Shown here piece after piece: positions 1 to 9,196 of a stretch of 64,000 nt of DNA (position 1 is its first letter; every line of letters starts with the position of its first letter). The position numbers and the translations under genes are program-made. Source of the DNA: Hyphomicrobium_A sp964493785 (GTDB taxonomy: Bacteria > Pseudomonadota > Alphaproteobacteria > Rhizobiales > Hyphomicrobiaceae). The notes under the pieces are model-generated. The model searched no databases. It was not told the origin of the DNA and worked only from the letters and a program-made list of their open reading frames with translations. The DNA lies in the NCBI GenBank assembly GCA_964493785.1, contig CAZBPM010000019.1, positions 1 to 64,000 of the forward strand. The letters run 5' to 3'.

Positions 1-650
<650 letters not shown>

Positions 651-862
651 ATTGCTCTCATTAAGCAATGCTCATCGATAACCTGATGGCCGCATGGCGC
701 GCCCAAACGCGCCGCGGCCGCAGCTGGCAGTAATTTGCGTCGGCACCTTCCGAGAGGATTGTTGCCACGTGCCTCACGGTGCGAAGACGCAGCGTTTGCT
801 GCCTCGATGGGCGTAGGAACACAGACAAGACCAGAACAGAAGTCATTCTCACTTTTCCGCCG

Positions 863-978
863 ACCTGGTGATTATGGCGGAGTGGCTGCACCCGATCCCA
901 TCCCGAACTCGGCCGTGAAACGCTCCAGCGCCAATGGTACTGCGTCTTAAGACGTGGGAGAGTAGGTCGTCGCCAGGT
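863..978 (+). rRNA. rrf: 5S ribosomal RNA
   Basis: The ends are complementary (ACCTGGTG at the 5' end, CGCCAGGT at the 3' end) and close helix I. The conserved core CCCGATCCCATCCCGAACTC and the GGGAGAGTAGG segment lie where expected for a 116-nt 5S RNA. It follows the 23S gene by about 210 nt, and no tRNA gene was found between them or after the 5S; an initiator tRNA gene is instead found alone at 18216-18292. Confidence 0.95.
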
Positions 979-1046
979 CTGCAGAGAAGTGAGATACTTC
1001 GAAGAACGAAGTCATTCAGATATCCCCTCTTTCATCGATTCAATAA

Positions 1047-1083
1047 AACCGCCCGAGCTTAGCAGCTCGGGCGGTTTTTTTTG
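1047..1083 (+). terminator. Rho-independent terminator of the rRNA operon
   Basis: ACCGCCCGAGCT, a short TAGC loop, then AGCTCGGGCGGT form a long GC-rich stem followed by a run of eight T. It lies about 70 nt after the 5S gene and is the natural end of the rrn transcript. Confidence 0.92.
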
Positions 1084-1200
1084 TTCGGCCCTCCCCCTCG
1101 CGGCTGCCGGTGCGACGGGGAAAATTGCGCGCCGGCGCTCGATCTGAGGTTGATGCCCGGCGGCTCTCCCTGGTATATTACGGGTGAAAAAAATTTAACT

Positions 1201-1205
1201 GGAGG
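1201..1205 (+). promoter_or_regulatory. Ribosome binding site deciding the Fae-like start
   Basis: GGAGG lies 6 nt before ATG 1212. This favours 1212 over the in-frame GTG at 1209 as the start codon. Confidence 0.75.
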
Positions 1206-1211
1206 AATGTG

Positions 1212-1760
1212 ATGAGCGATCGGATCGTCTTGCGGGTTGGTGAGAGCCTCGTGGCCGGTGGACCGCCGGGCACGGCTGCCGAGCCGGAGGTCGCGATCGG
1301 CGAGATGGACGGGCCTTTCGGCACCGCGTTCGCCAACTTGCTCGGGAACCAGGTGGTCGGGCATTCGCGCGTGCTGGCGCTGCTCAACACCGATGTGATG
1401 GTGCGTCCGCCGACGCTGTGCGTCAGCAAAGTGACCGTGGCGAATGAGCGCTACACCAACATTCTCATGGGCACGGTGCAGTACGCCACGGCGATGGGCG
1501 TGCTCGACAGCGTCCGCTCCGGCGATATTCCGAAAGCCAAGTGCGACGAGCTCGGCATCATCATCTCGGTGTGGCTCAATCCCGGCATCGTCGATGTGAA
1601 GGATCTGGATCACAAGGTCCTGTTCGATATTCATCGCAAGGCGACGTCGCAGGCGATTCACAAGGCGATGACAAACCAGCCGTCGATCGACTGGCTGCTC
1701 GAGAACCAGGACAAGATCATCCACAAGTACTTCGAGAAGGGTCTCAAGGGCGAGATCTGA
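1212..1760 (+). CDS. Formaldehyde-activating enzyme (Fae) family protein, divergent paralogue
   Basis: The 182-residue product matches the Fae family over its length: VGESLVAG near residue 9, GTAFANLL near 37, a PPTLCVSKVTV segment near 68, an HGVAM-like QYATAMGV segment near 93, and a C-terminal helix. Classical Fae condenses formaldehyde with tetrahydromethanopterin in the cytoplasm of methylotrophs. As I recall classical Fae, the N-terminal motif carries a conserved catalytic His in an AHxDLxxG context; a gapless alignment anchored on TAF (38-40) places Glu24 there, so the active-site His appears to be missing. It is therefore more likely a Fae2/Fae3-type paralogue of uncertain role than the main enzyme. 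It is monocistronic, between the rrn terminator and its own terminator. Start chosen at ATG 1212 from the GGAGG site. Confidence 0.85.
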   Translation: MSDRIVLRVGESLVAGGPPGTAAEPEVAIGEMDGPFGTAFANLLGNQVVGHSRVLALLNTDVMVRPPTLCVSKVTVANERYTNILMGTVQYATAMGVLDSVRSGDIPKAKCDELGIIISVWLNPGIVDVKDLDHKVLFDIHRKATSQAIHKAMTNQPSIDWLLENQDKIIHKYFEKGLKGEI

Positions 1761-1834
1761 GGATTTCACGCGCGGCAAGTGCGCGGGAGCACTCCTCCAG
1801 CAGATGCGCGCCTCACGACAGATCAAATAACAAG

Positions 1835-1867
1835 ACGCCCGGGGCATCGCACCCGGGCGTTTTTTTG
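1835..1867 (+). terminator. Rho-independent terminator after the Fae-like gene
   Basis: ACGCCCGGG and CCCGGGCGT pair around an 8-nt loop, followed by seven T. It closes the single-gene transcript of the Fae-like gene. Confidence 0.9.
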
Positions 1868-2225
1868 TTTGTGGTGTCGGACCGGGGTGGCGGCGGCGCG
1901 CGTGTGCAGATTTTAAGGCGCCTGCTGTGCGTGCGTGCTCGCGCCTGAGCGGCTTTGCGCCCTCGACGCTTTCGCCGCCAAGAGACGCTTCATCTGATCA
2001 TGGCCGAAGGCGGCGTCCGCGACACGTTGCAGCGTGGGGGCCTCTCCAGTGAGAGTTGCGTGGATGGCCGTCTTCACTGCCATGACGGTTATATGAGATC
2101 GGGTCGCGGGCCGCGTTGCTCGCCGGCGCCTGCGCCGCCCCTGCGCATGGCGCCTCTGACGGCGGGGTGACCGTCGTCTAATCTGATGGATGCTCGGGCG
2201 ACTGAGGTTTCTACCCCGGCCAGTT
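1868..2225. other. Intergenic stretch, no gene seen
   Basis: About 360 bases between the Fae terminator and the 3' end of a minus-strand glycosyltransferase. Short open frames here have no recognisable composition or start signals. A small stem-loop (GACGG/CCGTC) near 2159-2176 could be the 3' end signal of the glycosyltransferase, but it lacks a T tract. Confidence 0.5.
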
Positions 2226-2972
2226 TTAGCTCTGCGCCTTCAGGATTTTCAGGAGTCGGCGTGTGCGCGCGCGCGCGATTTCGTGGGCGATCCGCAGACC
2301 CGTAAGCCCGCCCGTGATGTTCCGCCGCAGCACATAGTAGCGGAAGAACAGGATCGGATATTCGGTCGGCAGGCGCACGAGCACTGAGCGACGGGACTTC
2401 TTCAGCTCCTTGGCCTGCAGATTTGTGTAGCTCTCGAGCTTCTGGCGGACGTGCTGAATGCTGCGCCACGAATAGTGCCAGGCGACGCCTTTGAGCTGGC
2501 CGACGGGGAAGTCCTTGGTGTCGACCGTGTCGTGGACGCGGCTTTCGCGAAAGCGCACGCGGCGCCGATCATAGAGGCGGACGTAATTGTGATAGTCCGC
2601 CCACAGGCGCGGACGCTCCTTGCCGGGATAGACGGTGACCTGCTTGAAGCGGTACGCGGGCAGCAGGCGTTCGGGCGCCCGCATCAGCGTTGCGATCTCG
2701 CGCGCAAGCTCGGGCGTGACGACCTCGTCGGCATCGAGGTTGAGAATCCAATCGTTGGATGCGCAGTCCTCGGCGAAACGCTTCTGCGGGCCGTAGCCAT
2801 CCCAGGCGTGGAAAGTGACCTTGGCGCCAAGCGCTTCGCACTTGGCGACGGTGTCGTCGGTGGAGCCGGAATCGACGACGACGATCTCATCGACGATGTC
2901 TTTGACCGCATGGATGCAGCGTTCGATGCGGTCGCCTTCGTTGTGCGCGATGATGCAGCAGCTCAGCCCCAT
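2226..2972 (-). CDS. Family 2 glycosyltransferase (WaaE/KdtX-like)
   Basis: A 248-residue soluble GT-A protein. The N-terminus has the nucleotide-sugar-binding pattern IIAHNEGDRIERC (7-19) and VVVDSGSTDDT (31-41), and the metal-binding DAD sits at 80-82 in ILNLDADEV. The length and the basic C-terminal part resemble the LPS-core glucosyltransferase WaaE/KdtX group, which adds a beta-glucosyl residue to the inner core at the cytoplasmic face of the inner membrane; the substrate here is not known. It lies 10 nt downstream of another glycosyltransferase on the same strand, and the two are likely cotranscribed and act on one surface glycan. Confidence 0.85.
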   Translation of the reverse strand: MGLSCCIIAHNEGDRIERCIHAVKDIVDEIVVVDSGSTDDTVAKCEALGAKVTFHAWDGYGPQKRFAEDCASNDWILNLDADEVVTPELAREIATLMRAPERLLPAYRFKQVTVYPGKERPRLWADYHNYVRLYDRRRVRFRESRVHDTVDTKDFPVGQLKGVAWHYSWRSIQHVRQKLESYTNLQAKELKKSRRSVLVRLPTEYPILFFRYYVLRRNITGGLTGLRIAHEIARARTRRLLKILKAQS

Positions 2973-2982
2973 AGCGCTGTCC

Positions 2983-3714
2983 TCAACCGTTGCCCGGGAG
3001 GCGCTTGGCTATCGACCGCTTAAGGCGTTCGAACAGCGTCTTGGCGCGCTTGGGCTGGAATGGATCGTGCGCGTGGCGATCGTCGCCGATGTGATCGGCA
3101 ATGCCGGGCACCACGAGGGCGATGCGCAGGCCGCGGTCCTTCAGGAACTTGCTCAAGTTCTCCTCGGTCACGAAGCTGGCGAAGGGGCCAACCTCGCGCC
3201 ACAGGGAGAGCCGGGCAATCGAAGGGTTGAAGGAATACGAAAACCATTTGGGGTGGGCGTCGAGATCCCAGACGAGGTAATCGATGCCTTCGTACGTTTC
3301 TTTACGGGCACTCTTCTGGAACCGCGGGTCGTAGATGCGGTGGGCGATGCAGACGACGGCAATGTCGGGGCGTGCTTCGAGAAAGCGCGTCACGCTTTCC
3401 AGATTGATGCCGCGGGTGAAACCCCAATCGTCCTCAAGGTGCAGGACGTAGGGTGTGCGCAGTGTCGCGTAGTGCGCGTCGATGGCGCGCATCTGTCCGA
3501 GCTTGGGAAGATTGACGCGCATCTCGACGACGGGCAGCGCGCGCGCAAGATCGTCGGCCGCGGCGGTGTTCTCGGAATCCTCGGAGACGATGACGCGGTC
3601 GACGTCGAAATAGCGCTGAAAGGAAGAGATAGTTTCAGCGAGCAGGTCGAAACGGCCGCAGCTCGTCAGCACGGTGGTGAACTTGTTGGGATCGACCCTG
3701 AACTTGGACGTCAT
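2983..3714 (-). CDS. GT-A type glycosyltransferase-like protein
   Basis: A 243-residue protein with a GT2-like nucleotide-binding start (TTVLTSCGRFDLLAETI, residues 13-29) and an acidic LEDDW motif at 93-97, the expected place of the metal/sugar-nucleotide DxD motif. The family-specific acceptor is not evident. The C-terminal part (HAHDPFQPKRAKTLFERLKR) is basic and may contact membrane lipid head groups. It precedes the WaaE-like gene by 10 nt, suggesting a two-gene operon for LPS or another surface glycan. A palindromic intergenic element lies just upstream of the start. Confidence 0.75.
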   Translation of the reverse strand: MTSKFRVDPNKFTTVLTSCGRFDLLAETISSFQRYFDVDRVIVSEDSENTAAADDLARALPVVEMRVNLPKLGQMRAIDAHYATLRTPYVLHLEDDWGFTRGINLESVTRFLEARPDIAVVCIAHRIYDPRFQKSARKETYEGIDYLVWDLDAHPKWFSYSFNPSIARLSLWREVGPFASFVTEENLSKFLKDRGLRIALVVPGIADHIGDDRHAHDPFQPKRAKTLFERLKRSIAKRLPGNG

Positions 3715-3730
3715 CGGTGAGCTATCCGGT

Positions 3731-3819
3731 TGTCATCCCGGCACTTGCTGCCGGGATCCAGCGCGCGGCTGGCGTAGAGGTTGCGGATGACTGGACCCCG
3801 GGACGAGCCCAGGATGACA
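3731..3819. repeat. Intergenic palindromic repeat (TGTCATCC...GGATGACA type)
   Basis: The element is bounded by TGTCATCC (3731-3738) and its complement GGATGACA (3812-3819). An internal arm ATCCCGGC...GCCGGGAT forms a strong stem, and a second part reads GGATGACTGGACCCCGGG. Elements of this kind are common between genes in Hyphomicrobiales genomes. It separates ubiB from the glycosyltransferase pair. A shorter relative lies at 32716-32739. Confidence 0.75.
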
Positions 3820-3852
3820 GTAAGGGCCAAGTCTATGCGACGACGTAGTTTG

Positions 3853-5448
3853 CTAGCGTCCGAGCTGGGTCAGCGCAAGCACGGCGAGGGAGATTGCGCC
3901 GATCCACAGCGCCAGGCGGCTCCAGCGGTCCTTGTGTGCCTTCTCGGCGGCGATCTGGCGCACGGTATCCTCGTCCAGGCGCAGGCCGTTGCGCGCCATG
4001 TCGTTAAGGGCAACGGCGGTTTGCTGCCCCTGGGCCAGCAGGGCGGGCAAGTCGGCAATGATCTTGCCGATGGCGCCGGCGCCCTCTCCAGCCTCGCGGA
4101 GGCGGCCTATAGGGCCAAGGTTTTGCTCGATCCAAGTCTTGGCCACCGGCTCGGCCGCGACCCACATGTTGAGGCCGGGGTCGAGGCTGCGCGCCACGCC
4201 TTCGACGACGACCATAGTCTTCTGCAGCAGGATCAACTCCGGCCGGGTCTGCATGTCGAAGACCTCGGTGTAGGCGAAGAGCTGGCCGAGCAGATCGGCC
4301 ATGGATATGTCCTCAGCGGTGCGCCCGTGGATCGGTTCGCCTATGGCGCGAAGTGCCTGGGCGAAGACCTCGACGGGATGATGCGGGGGGACGTAACCGG
4401 CCCAGAAATGAACTTCGGCGGCGCGCTTGTAGTCGCGCGTTATGAGGCCATGCAGGATCTCAGCGAGGAAGCGGCGTTCCTTGTGGCCGAGGCGGCCCAT
4501 GATGCCGAAGTCGACGGCGACGAGGCGCCCGCCGCTATCGACGAACAGGTTCCCCTGATGCATGTCGGCGTGGAAGAAGCCGTCGCGCATCGCCTGCTTC
4601 AGGAACGAGCGCATGACGGTGAGGCCGAGCGCCTTGCGATCGATGCCGGCGCGCGAGATTGCGGCCGTGTCAGCCAGCTTGATGCCGTCGATCCATTCGA
4701 CGGTGAGGACGCGCTTGGCGGTGCGGCGCCAGTCCACCTGCGGGACGCGGAAGTCCTCGTCGCCGGCGGTGTTATCGGCCGTCTCGGACATGGCTGCAGC
4801 TTCGAGCCGCAGATCCATCTCCAGCTCGGTGGAGCGCTTCAGCGTGTCGACGACGGCGGTCGGCTTGAGGCGGCGCGACGGCGCGTGCCAGCGCTCGATG
4901 AGGCTGGCGGCGAAATAGTAGCTGTCGAGGTCGCGGCGGAACTGCTTCTCGACGCCCGGACGGAGGATTTTGACGGCGACCTCGCGGCGCGTGCCGTCGG
5001 CGTCGATGACGGCGGCTTTGTGCACCTGGGCGATCGAGGCAGCCGCTACCGGCGGGCCGAATTCAGCGTAGTGGTCTTCGAGCCGGCCGCCGAGAGCTTC
5101 CTCCACGGCGCGGCGCGCCTCGGCCATCGAGAACGGCGGCAGGTTGTCCTGAAGCGAGGTAAGCTCGCCGGCGAGCTCCGGGCCGATGACGTCGGCCCTG
5201 GTGGCGAGGAACTGGCCGAGCTTGATGTAGCTGGGGCCAAGGCTGGTGATGGCGTTGGCGAGGCGCTTGTCGCGCGGCTCGCCGGCGTGGAAGGGGGCGG
5301 ACAGCCAGCGGATCGGCGCGGTCAAGGTCCTGGCGAGGCGCAGCGGCGGCGGCACCGGCATTCCCTGGGGAACGAAGCGCACGCCATGCTGAGCCAGTAC
5401 GAGGCCTGCCTTCGCCAGCCGCAGAGAGTTGGTGATCGCTCCGGCCAT
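3853..5448 (-). CDS. ubiB: UbiB family atypical kinase of ubiquinone biosynthesis
   Basis: The 531 residues carry the whole UbiB/ABC1/ADCK signature: the family-specific KxGQ motif in YIKLGQFLATRAD (74-86), the alanine-rich nucleotide loop PPVAAASIAQVH (132-143) that replaces the Gly-rich loop of normal kinases, VAVK with Lys160, the catalytic HADMHQGNL (293-301) and the metal-binding VDFGIMGRL (312-320). Two hydrophobic stretches at the C-terminus (about 500-529) anchor it in the inner membrane. The family supports ubiquinone production as an ATPase/kinase that helps extract or present lipid intermediates. ubiE, often adjacent, is not in the window. The minus-strand transcript probably starts in the 310 nt before 5760. 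Confidence 0.96.
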   Translation of the reverse strand: MAGAITNSLRLAKAGLVLAQHGVRFVPQGMPVPPPLRLARTLTAPIRWLSAPFHAGEPRDKRLANAITSLGPSYIKLGQFLATRADVIGPELAGELTSLQDNLPPFSMAEARRAVEEALGGRLEDHYAEFGPPVAAASIAQVHKAAVIDADGTRREVAVKILRPGVEKQFRRDLDSYYFAASLIERWHAPSRRLKPTAVVDTLKRSTELEMDLRLEAAAMSETADNTAGDEDFRVPQVDWRRTAKRVLTVEWIDGIKLADTAAISRAGIDRKALGLTVMRSFLKQAMRDGFFHADMHQGNLFVDSGGRLVAVDFGIMGRLGHKERRFLAEILHGLITRDYKRAAEVHFWAGYVPPHHPVEVFAQALRAIGEPIHGRTAEDISMADLLGQLFAYTEVFDMQTRPELILLQKTMVVVEGVARSLDPGLNMWVAAEPVAKTWIEQNLGPIGRLREAGEGAGAIGKIIADLPALLAQGQQTAVALNDMARNGLRLDEDTVRQIAAEKAHKDRWSRLALWIGAISLAVLALTQLGR

Positions 5449-5759
5449 CGGCGCGTTCGCAGTCCTTTTTCGGTTCGCCGATCGGACGTTTACGCTTCGG
5501 ATTGATCGGGGCCGAAACGATCGTGGTCAAGCGGCAGATTGCCGTTAACCGGCATCGGGTCAAGGATCATATGCGTCAACGGTTGCTAGGGAGTGCTCAT
5601 GCCACGCGGCATCTGCAACTCTTGTTGCGGCGCACAGCGGAACTGCCTTATCGGACTGGATTTTTTACCCGGACCTGAGGGCAGTTCGCTTATCATGTGC
5701 GTCATTTGGTGCGTTGGTGATCCGGCGCATTTTTGGGCTCGCATCGGAGGCGTCTTTCC
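5449..5759. other. Divergent promoter region between ubiB and the response regulator
   Basis: About 310 nt separate two divergently read genes, so promoters for both must lie here. I see no credible gene and could not fix a -35/-10 pair. The only clear signal is the ribosome binding site at 5746-5750. Confidence 0.5.
5746..5750 (+). promoter_or_regulatory. Ribosome binding site deciding the response-regulator start
   Basis: GGAGG lies 9 nt before TTG 5760. An upstream in-frame TTG at 5733 has no such site, so 5760 is preferred although it is a TTG start. Confidence 0.65.
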
Positions 5760-6422
5760 TTGGCGACCGGCATCCTGATCGTCGACGACCACCCGCTGTT
5801 CGTGGAGGCGCTGGAGCACGTCATCCAGAGCACGTTTCCGGATGCCGAGGTGTCAAAAGCAATCTCGATCGAGACCGCGCGCGCAGTGCTGGATGCCAAG
5901 GGCGTGTTCGACCTCGTGCTGCTCGACCTGTCGATGCCGGGCACGCGTGGGCTGGAGGGCGTGATCGAGTTGAGGACGCGCTATCCCAAGCTGCCCATCG
6001 TGGTGATCTCGGCGCTCGATGACGCGCGCATCATCCAGGAGGTGATGCTGTGCGGGGTCGCCGGGTACATCTCGAAATCCTCGCGGGGCGGCGATCTCGG
6101 GCGTGCGCTGAGGGACGTGATGGACGGCGTGGTGGTGGTGCCGAAGGACTACCAGCCGCCGGGGCCGTCGGGCGGATCGGAGGCGGGCGATCTTGCCGCG
6201 CGCATCGGGACATTGACGCCTCAGCAGGTGCGCGTGCTGCATATGCTGCGCCAGGGGCTGCTCAACAAGCAGATCGCCTATGACCTCGGCGTCGGCGAGA
6301 CCACCGTCAAGGCGCACGTGTCGGAGATATTGCGCAAGCTGAAGGTCGCGTCGCGCACGCAGGCCGTGATCGAGGCTTCGAAGATCGATTTCGACGCGAT
6401 CCTCGCCGAGCGCGGGGAATAG
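5760..6422 (+). CDS. LuxR/NarL-type response regulator
   Basis: 220 residues. The receiver domain (4-120) has acidic Asp9/Asp10 in LIVDDHP, phospho-acceptor Asp56 in LVLLDLSMPG and the conserved Lys in GYISKSS near 105. The C-terminal LuxR helix-turn-helix (about 150-195) starts LTPQQVRVLHML and ends TTVKAHVSEILRKLKV. It is transcribed towards the hybrid kinase at 6526-7917, whose own C-terminal receiver lies next to it in the opposite orientation, so it is the probable partner of that kinase, though no phosphotransfer domain is encoded nearby. Start TTG 5760 is supported by GGAGG; the product then begins MATGILIVDDHP, with little excess before the receiver. Confidence 0.9.
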   Translation: MATGILIVDDHPLFVEALEHVIQSTFPDAEVSKAISIETARAVLDAKGVFDLVLLDLSMPGTRGLEGVIELRTRYPKLPIVVISALDDARIIQEVMLCGVAGYISKSSRGGDLGRALRDVMDGVVVVPKDYQPPGPSGGSEAGDLAARIGTLTPQQVRVLHMLRQGLLNKQIAYDLGVGETTVKAHVSEILRKLKVASRTQAVIEASKIDFDAILAERGE

Positions 6423-6525
6423 GAAGTTTGCCTCTTCTTAGGGCTGACGCGAGCTGATGGGCGGCGCTTTTTTTGCGCTGCCGAGTTCACGCCCTCGCTG
6501 GTACGCGCTCGGGCGATCGGAGCGT

Positions 6526-7917
6526 TCAGGCTGTCTGCGAGGCGCGGGCGAAAAGGTGCAGCATCAGCGCGCGCAGCTCTGCTGGTTTCACCGGCTTAAG
6601 CAGAATTTCGCATCCGACGGCGCGTGCCGCGTCGGCGATCGATGCCGTGCGGTCGGCGGTGATGATGATAGCGGGCACGGGGATGCCGGCGCGGCTGCGG
6701 ATAGCGCGAACGGCGTCGATGCCATTGGCGCCGTCGTCGAGGTGATAGTCGGCAAGGATGATGTCGGGCTCGAACGCGGCGGTGCCGGCCGAGGTTACTC
6801 CGGCGATGCTACGGGCGGGCAGCACTTTGCAGTCCCAGCGTTCGAGAAGGGTCTGCATCGCTTCGAGCACGCTCTGGTCGTTGTCGATGACGATGACTTT
6901 CGCGCCGGCGAGGCCGAGGGCGCCGGACTTGAGCGTTGCCGACGTCGCGGGCGCATCTGAAACCGTGAGCTTGGCCCAGCGGGGGGCGCAGATGGAAAAG
7001 CGCGTGCCGTGTCCCGGGCGTGAGCACAGCTCCAGCGGATGGCCAAGCGCCTCGGCCATGCGCTGCACGATCGATAGCCCGAGACCAAAGCCGCCAATGG
7101 CCGGGCGATCGGCCGCGGCACCGCGCTGGAATTCCTCGAAGATCATGTGGCGGTCTTTTTCGCCGATGCCAGGGCCGGTGTCCCAGACCTCGATGCGGAC
7201 TGCGTCATCGCGGCGGCGCGCCAGGACGAGAATGCCGCCCTTTTGCGTGTACTGCACGGCGTTGGCGAGCAGGTTCTGCAGGATGCGGCGGAGCATCAAC
7301 GGATCGGAGACGACGCCGAGGCCGCTAGGGCGCCACTTGAGCGACAGGTTTTTCGCCTTCGCCTGTGGCTCGATGTCGAGGGCAATAGATGCGAAGAGGT
7401 CATCCAGGCCGACGGGGCGCAGGGCGGGAGTGATCGCGCCGGCCTCGAGCTTGGAGATGTCGAGGATCGATTTCAAAAGCTCCTCGATGGTGGTCAGCGC
7501 GTGCTCTATGCGCTGCGCGACGATGCGGTGCGAACCGGCCTCGTCGGATTCGGCGAGGGTGCTGGCGGAGAGCCGCGCTGCGTGCAGCGGCTGCAATAGG
7601 TCATGCCCCACCGCAGTGAAGAAGCGCGTCTTGAAGCGGCTGCCGCGCTCGGAAGCATCGCGGGCAGCGAGCAGTTCGTCGTTGGTGCGCTCAAGGCGCG
7701 CGAGCGCGTTGGTCAGTTCTTCGGTGCGCAGCCGGACCTGACTTTCGAGCGTGATGGCGGTCTGGAACAGGGAATAGGCGTTGGCCTGCTGATCCATGGA
7801 GCGCTCGACGCGCTGCATCAGTGCGGCATTGATCTTCTGCAGCTTGACGAGACGGCGCTCCAGCTCCTCGGGAGAAGCCGTGGATGCGCCCTGATCGATC
7901 AAGCGTTCCAAGGTCAT
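6526..7917 (-). CDS. Hybrid sensor histidine kinase, NahK-like
   Basis: A 463-residue soluble kinase with no membrane segment. Residues 15-95 form a coiled coil (LVKLQKINAALMQRVERS onwards). The dimerisation domain has His105 in TAVGHDLLQPLHAARL; the Asp after His and the LLQPL pattern are typical of the NahK/ErcS group. The ATPase domain carries the N box QNLLANAVQYT (214-224), DTGPGIG (246-252) and GFGLGLS (276-282). A C-terminal receiver (340-460) has Asp345/Asp347, phospho-acceptor Asp390 in ILADYHLDDG and Lys in ILLKPVKPAE. Its start overlaps the stop of the FIST gene by 4 nt, so the two are translationally coupled; in Pseudomonas the homologous pair is NosP (FIST, heme-NO sensor) and NahK. 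The input is therefore probably the FIST protein. Confidence 0.9.
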   Translation of the reverse strand: MTLERLIDQGASTASPEELERRLVKLQKINAALMQRVERSMDQQANAYSLFQTAITLESQVRLRTEELTNALARLERTNDELLAARDASERGSRFKTRFFTAVGHDLLQPLHAARLSASTLAESDEAGSHRIVAQRIEHALTTIEELLKSILDISKLEAGAITPALRPVGLDDLFASIALDIEPQAKAKNLSLKWRPSGLGVVSDPLMLRRILQNLLANAVQYTQKGGILVLARRRDDAVRIEVWDTGPGIGEKDRHMIFEEFQRGAAADRPAIGGFGLGLSIVQRMAEALGHPLELCSRPGHGTRFSICAPRWAKLTVSDAPATSATLKSGALGLAGAKVIVIDNDQSVLEAMQTLLERWDCKVLPARSIAGVTSAGTAAFEPDIILADYHLDDGANGIDAVRAIRSRAGIPVPAIIITADRTASIADAARAVGCEILLKPVKPAELRALMLHLFARASQTA

Positions 7918-9083
7918 GCCTCCGCGCGGGGGCCGAACGCGATGCCGGTCAACGTCTGGTTCAAGTGCATGGCATTGTACTGCTCGCCGTAGGTGTGGAA
8001 GCCGGCGACGGAATACTTGCGGTAAAGTTCATCCATCTGATGGCGAATCTGACGCTGCTCGGCATCGAGTCTTCTCAGGATGCAATCGAAGCCAACGACG
8101 AGGTCGATGCCGCCGAGGACTGCATCGAGCTCCTGCAACGTGGCCTCAGTCGTATTCAGAATATCGCGCGGCCTGGCAACGGTGAACACAAGACCTTCGT
8201 CTATGGCACAAAAGAACGACAGGCTGCCGTCGGTATTCATGTTTCGGATCGAGCGGCAGTAGTAGTCGCCACCGACCTTCACGACCAACGGATAGGATGC
8301 GAAGCTGAAGGGCCCAAGCTCGTCGGGTCGCAAGCCGATCGCCGAAGCATATTCGCGCGCGGCAGGCTCAGCGTTGAGCTCATGGACGATGCGGTTCTCG
8401 GTGTCGGCAGCGGTCACGACGAGCTTGATGCCGGTAGGCTCGAAGTTCTGCGTCTTGAATACGCGGAACGGAAAGTCGCTCTCGACCATCATCAGGATGG
8501 CGGCGCGCTGTGCGACGCGGCCGTTGTGGATCATGACAGTGCGATTGAAACAGATGCCATCGCCGGCCGATCCGCCAATCAGCTCGATGTCGTCGATCTC
8601 CCAGTGAATGGCGGCGACGATACTCTCCTCGGCGTTGGAGAGGCCGTCGACGAGCAGCAGGGCGAAGACGTTGTCGCGCGAGAGGCGACCAGTGCCGGCG
8701 CAGATGTTCGACTTGAGGCGGCGTACGGCCTGGGTGGCGCGCTCGACGCCGAACTGGTCGATGTCGGTGATCAGCTCGCTGTGGACGCGAAAACCCGCGC
8801 GCGGAAACGCTATGAGAAGCAGACCGCCCTGCATCATCCCCGATGGGCCGATTTCCCCGGCGGTCGAGCAGCCGGATACGGGCGTGCCTGGAAATGTCTC
8901 GTGAAGTGTGCGCGCCAGAAGCTCGGCATCGTGGTCGATGCCGAAGAAGGCAACGATGTGCTGATAGTCGCCACTATCGCCGAGGACGGATCTAACCTCG
9001 CCGACAGCCTCGCGCGTAGAAGAATTAGAGCTCGCCGCCACGTGAATGCCGCAGCCGCTCAGCTTCCCGTCAACCCTCACCAC
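7914..9083 (-). CDS. FIST domain sensor protein, NosP-like
   Basis: 389 residues with FIST_N (about 40-235) and FIST_C (about 236-375). Family marks are VSGCSTAGEIG near 70, ELIGGSAGDG near 175, and the C-terminal GFHTYGEQYNAMHLNQTLTG, which closely follows the NosP/FIST_C consensus. FIST proteins sense small ligands; NosP of Pseudomonas binds heme and reports nitric oxide to the adjacent histidine kinase. The gene overlaps that kinase by 4 nt (ATGA), the arrangement seen for nosP-nahK. Whether this one binds heme cannot be told from sequence. The frame is open up to 9269, but that would overlap the PilZ gene and add a low-complexity basic leader; GTG 9083 has GGAGG 9 nt upstream and is preferred (GTG 9080 is the next option). 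Confidence 0.88.
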   Translation of the reverse strand: MVRVDGKLSGCGIHVAASSNSSTREAVGEVRSVLGDSGDYQHIVAFFGIDHDAELLARTLHETFPGTPVSGCSTAGEIGPSGMMQGGLLLIAFPRAGFRVHSELITDIDQFGVERATQAVRRLKSNICAGTGRLSRDNVFALLLVDGLSNAEESIVAAIHWEIDDIELIGGSAGDGICFNRTVMIHNGRVAQRAAILMMVESDFPFRVFKTQNFEPTGIKLVVTAADTENRIVHELNAEPAAREYASAIGLRPDELGPFSFASYPLVVKVGGDYYCRSIRNMNTDGSLSFFCAIDEGLVFTVARPRDILNTTEATLQELDAVLGGIDLVVGFDCILRRLDAEQRQIRHQMDELYRKYSVAGFHTYGEQYNAMHLNQTLTGIAFGPRAEA

Positions 9084-9092
9084 TTTCTTGGT

Positions 9093-9097
9093 CCTCC
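9093..9097 (-). promoter_or_regulatory. Ribosome binding site deciding the FIST protein start
   Basis: On the minus strand GGAGG lies 9 nt before GTG 9083. It moves the start about 62 codons into the longest open frame and removes an overlap with the upstream PilZ gene. Confidence 0.65.
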
Positions 9098-9196
9098 GCT
9101 GCGTCTTCTTGCCGGACGCCGCGGAGAAAAGTGCCACAGCGCGAAAGCTGCGGCAAATTTCAGCGGTTTCCGGTCTCGACGGCCAGGGGCCGGGGA

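Noticed and set aside
651..862. tRNA genes in the 23S-5S spacer
   Set aside because: No cloverleaf could be drawn in this spacer.
3781..5505. A 574-codon plus-strand open frame
   Set aside because: It is fully antisense to ubiB, whose motifs are all intact on the minus strand; the product is low-complexity and rich in Asp, Gly and Val, a typical shadow in GC-rich DNA.
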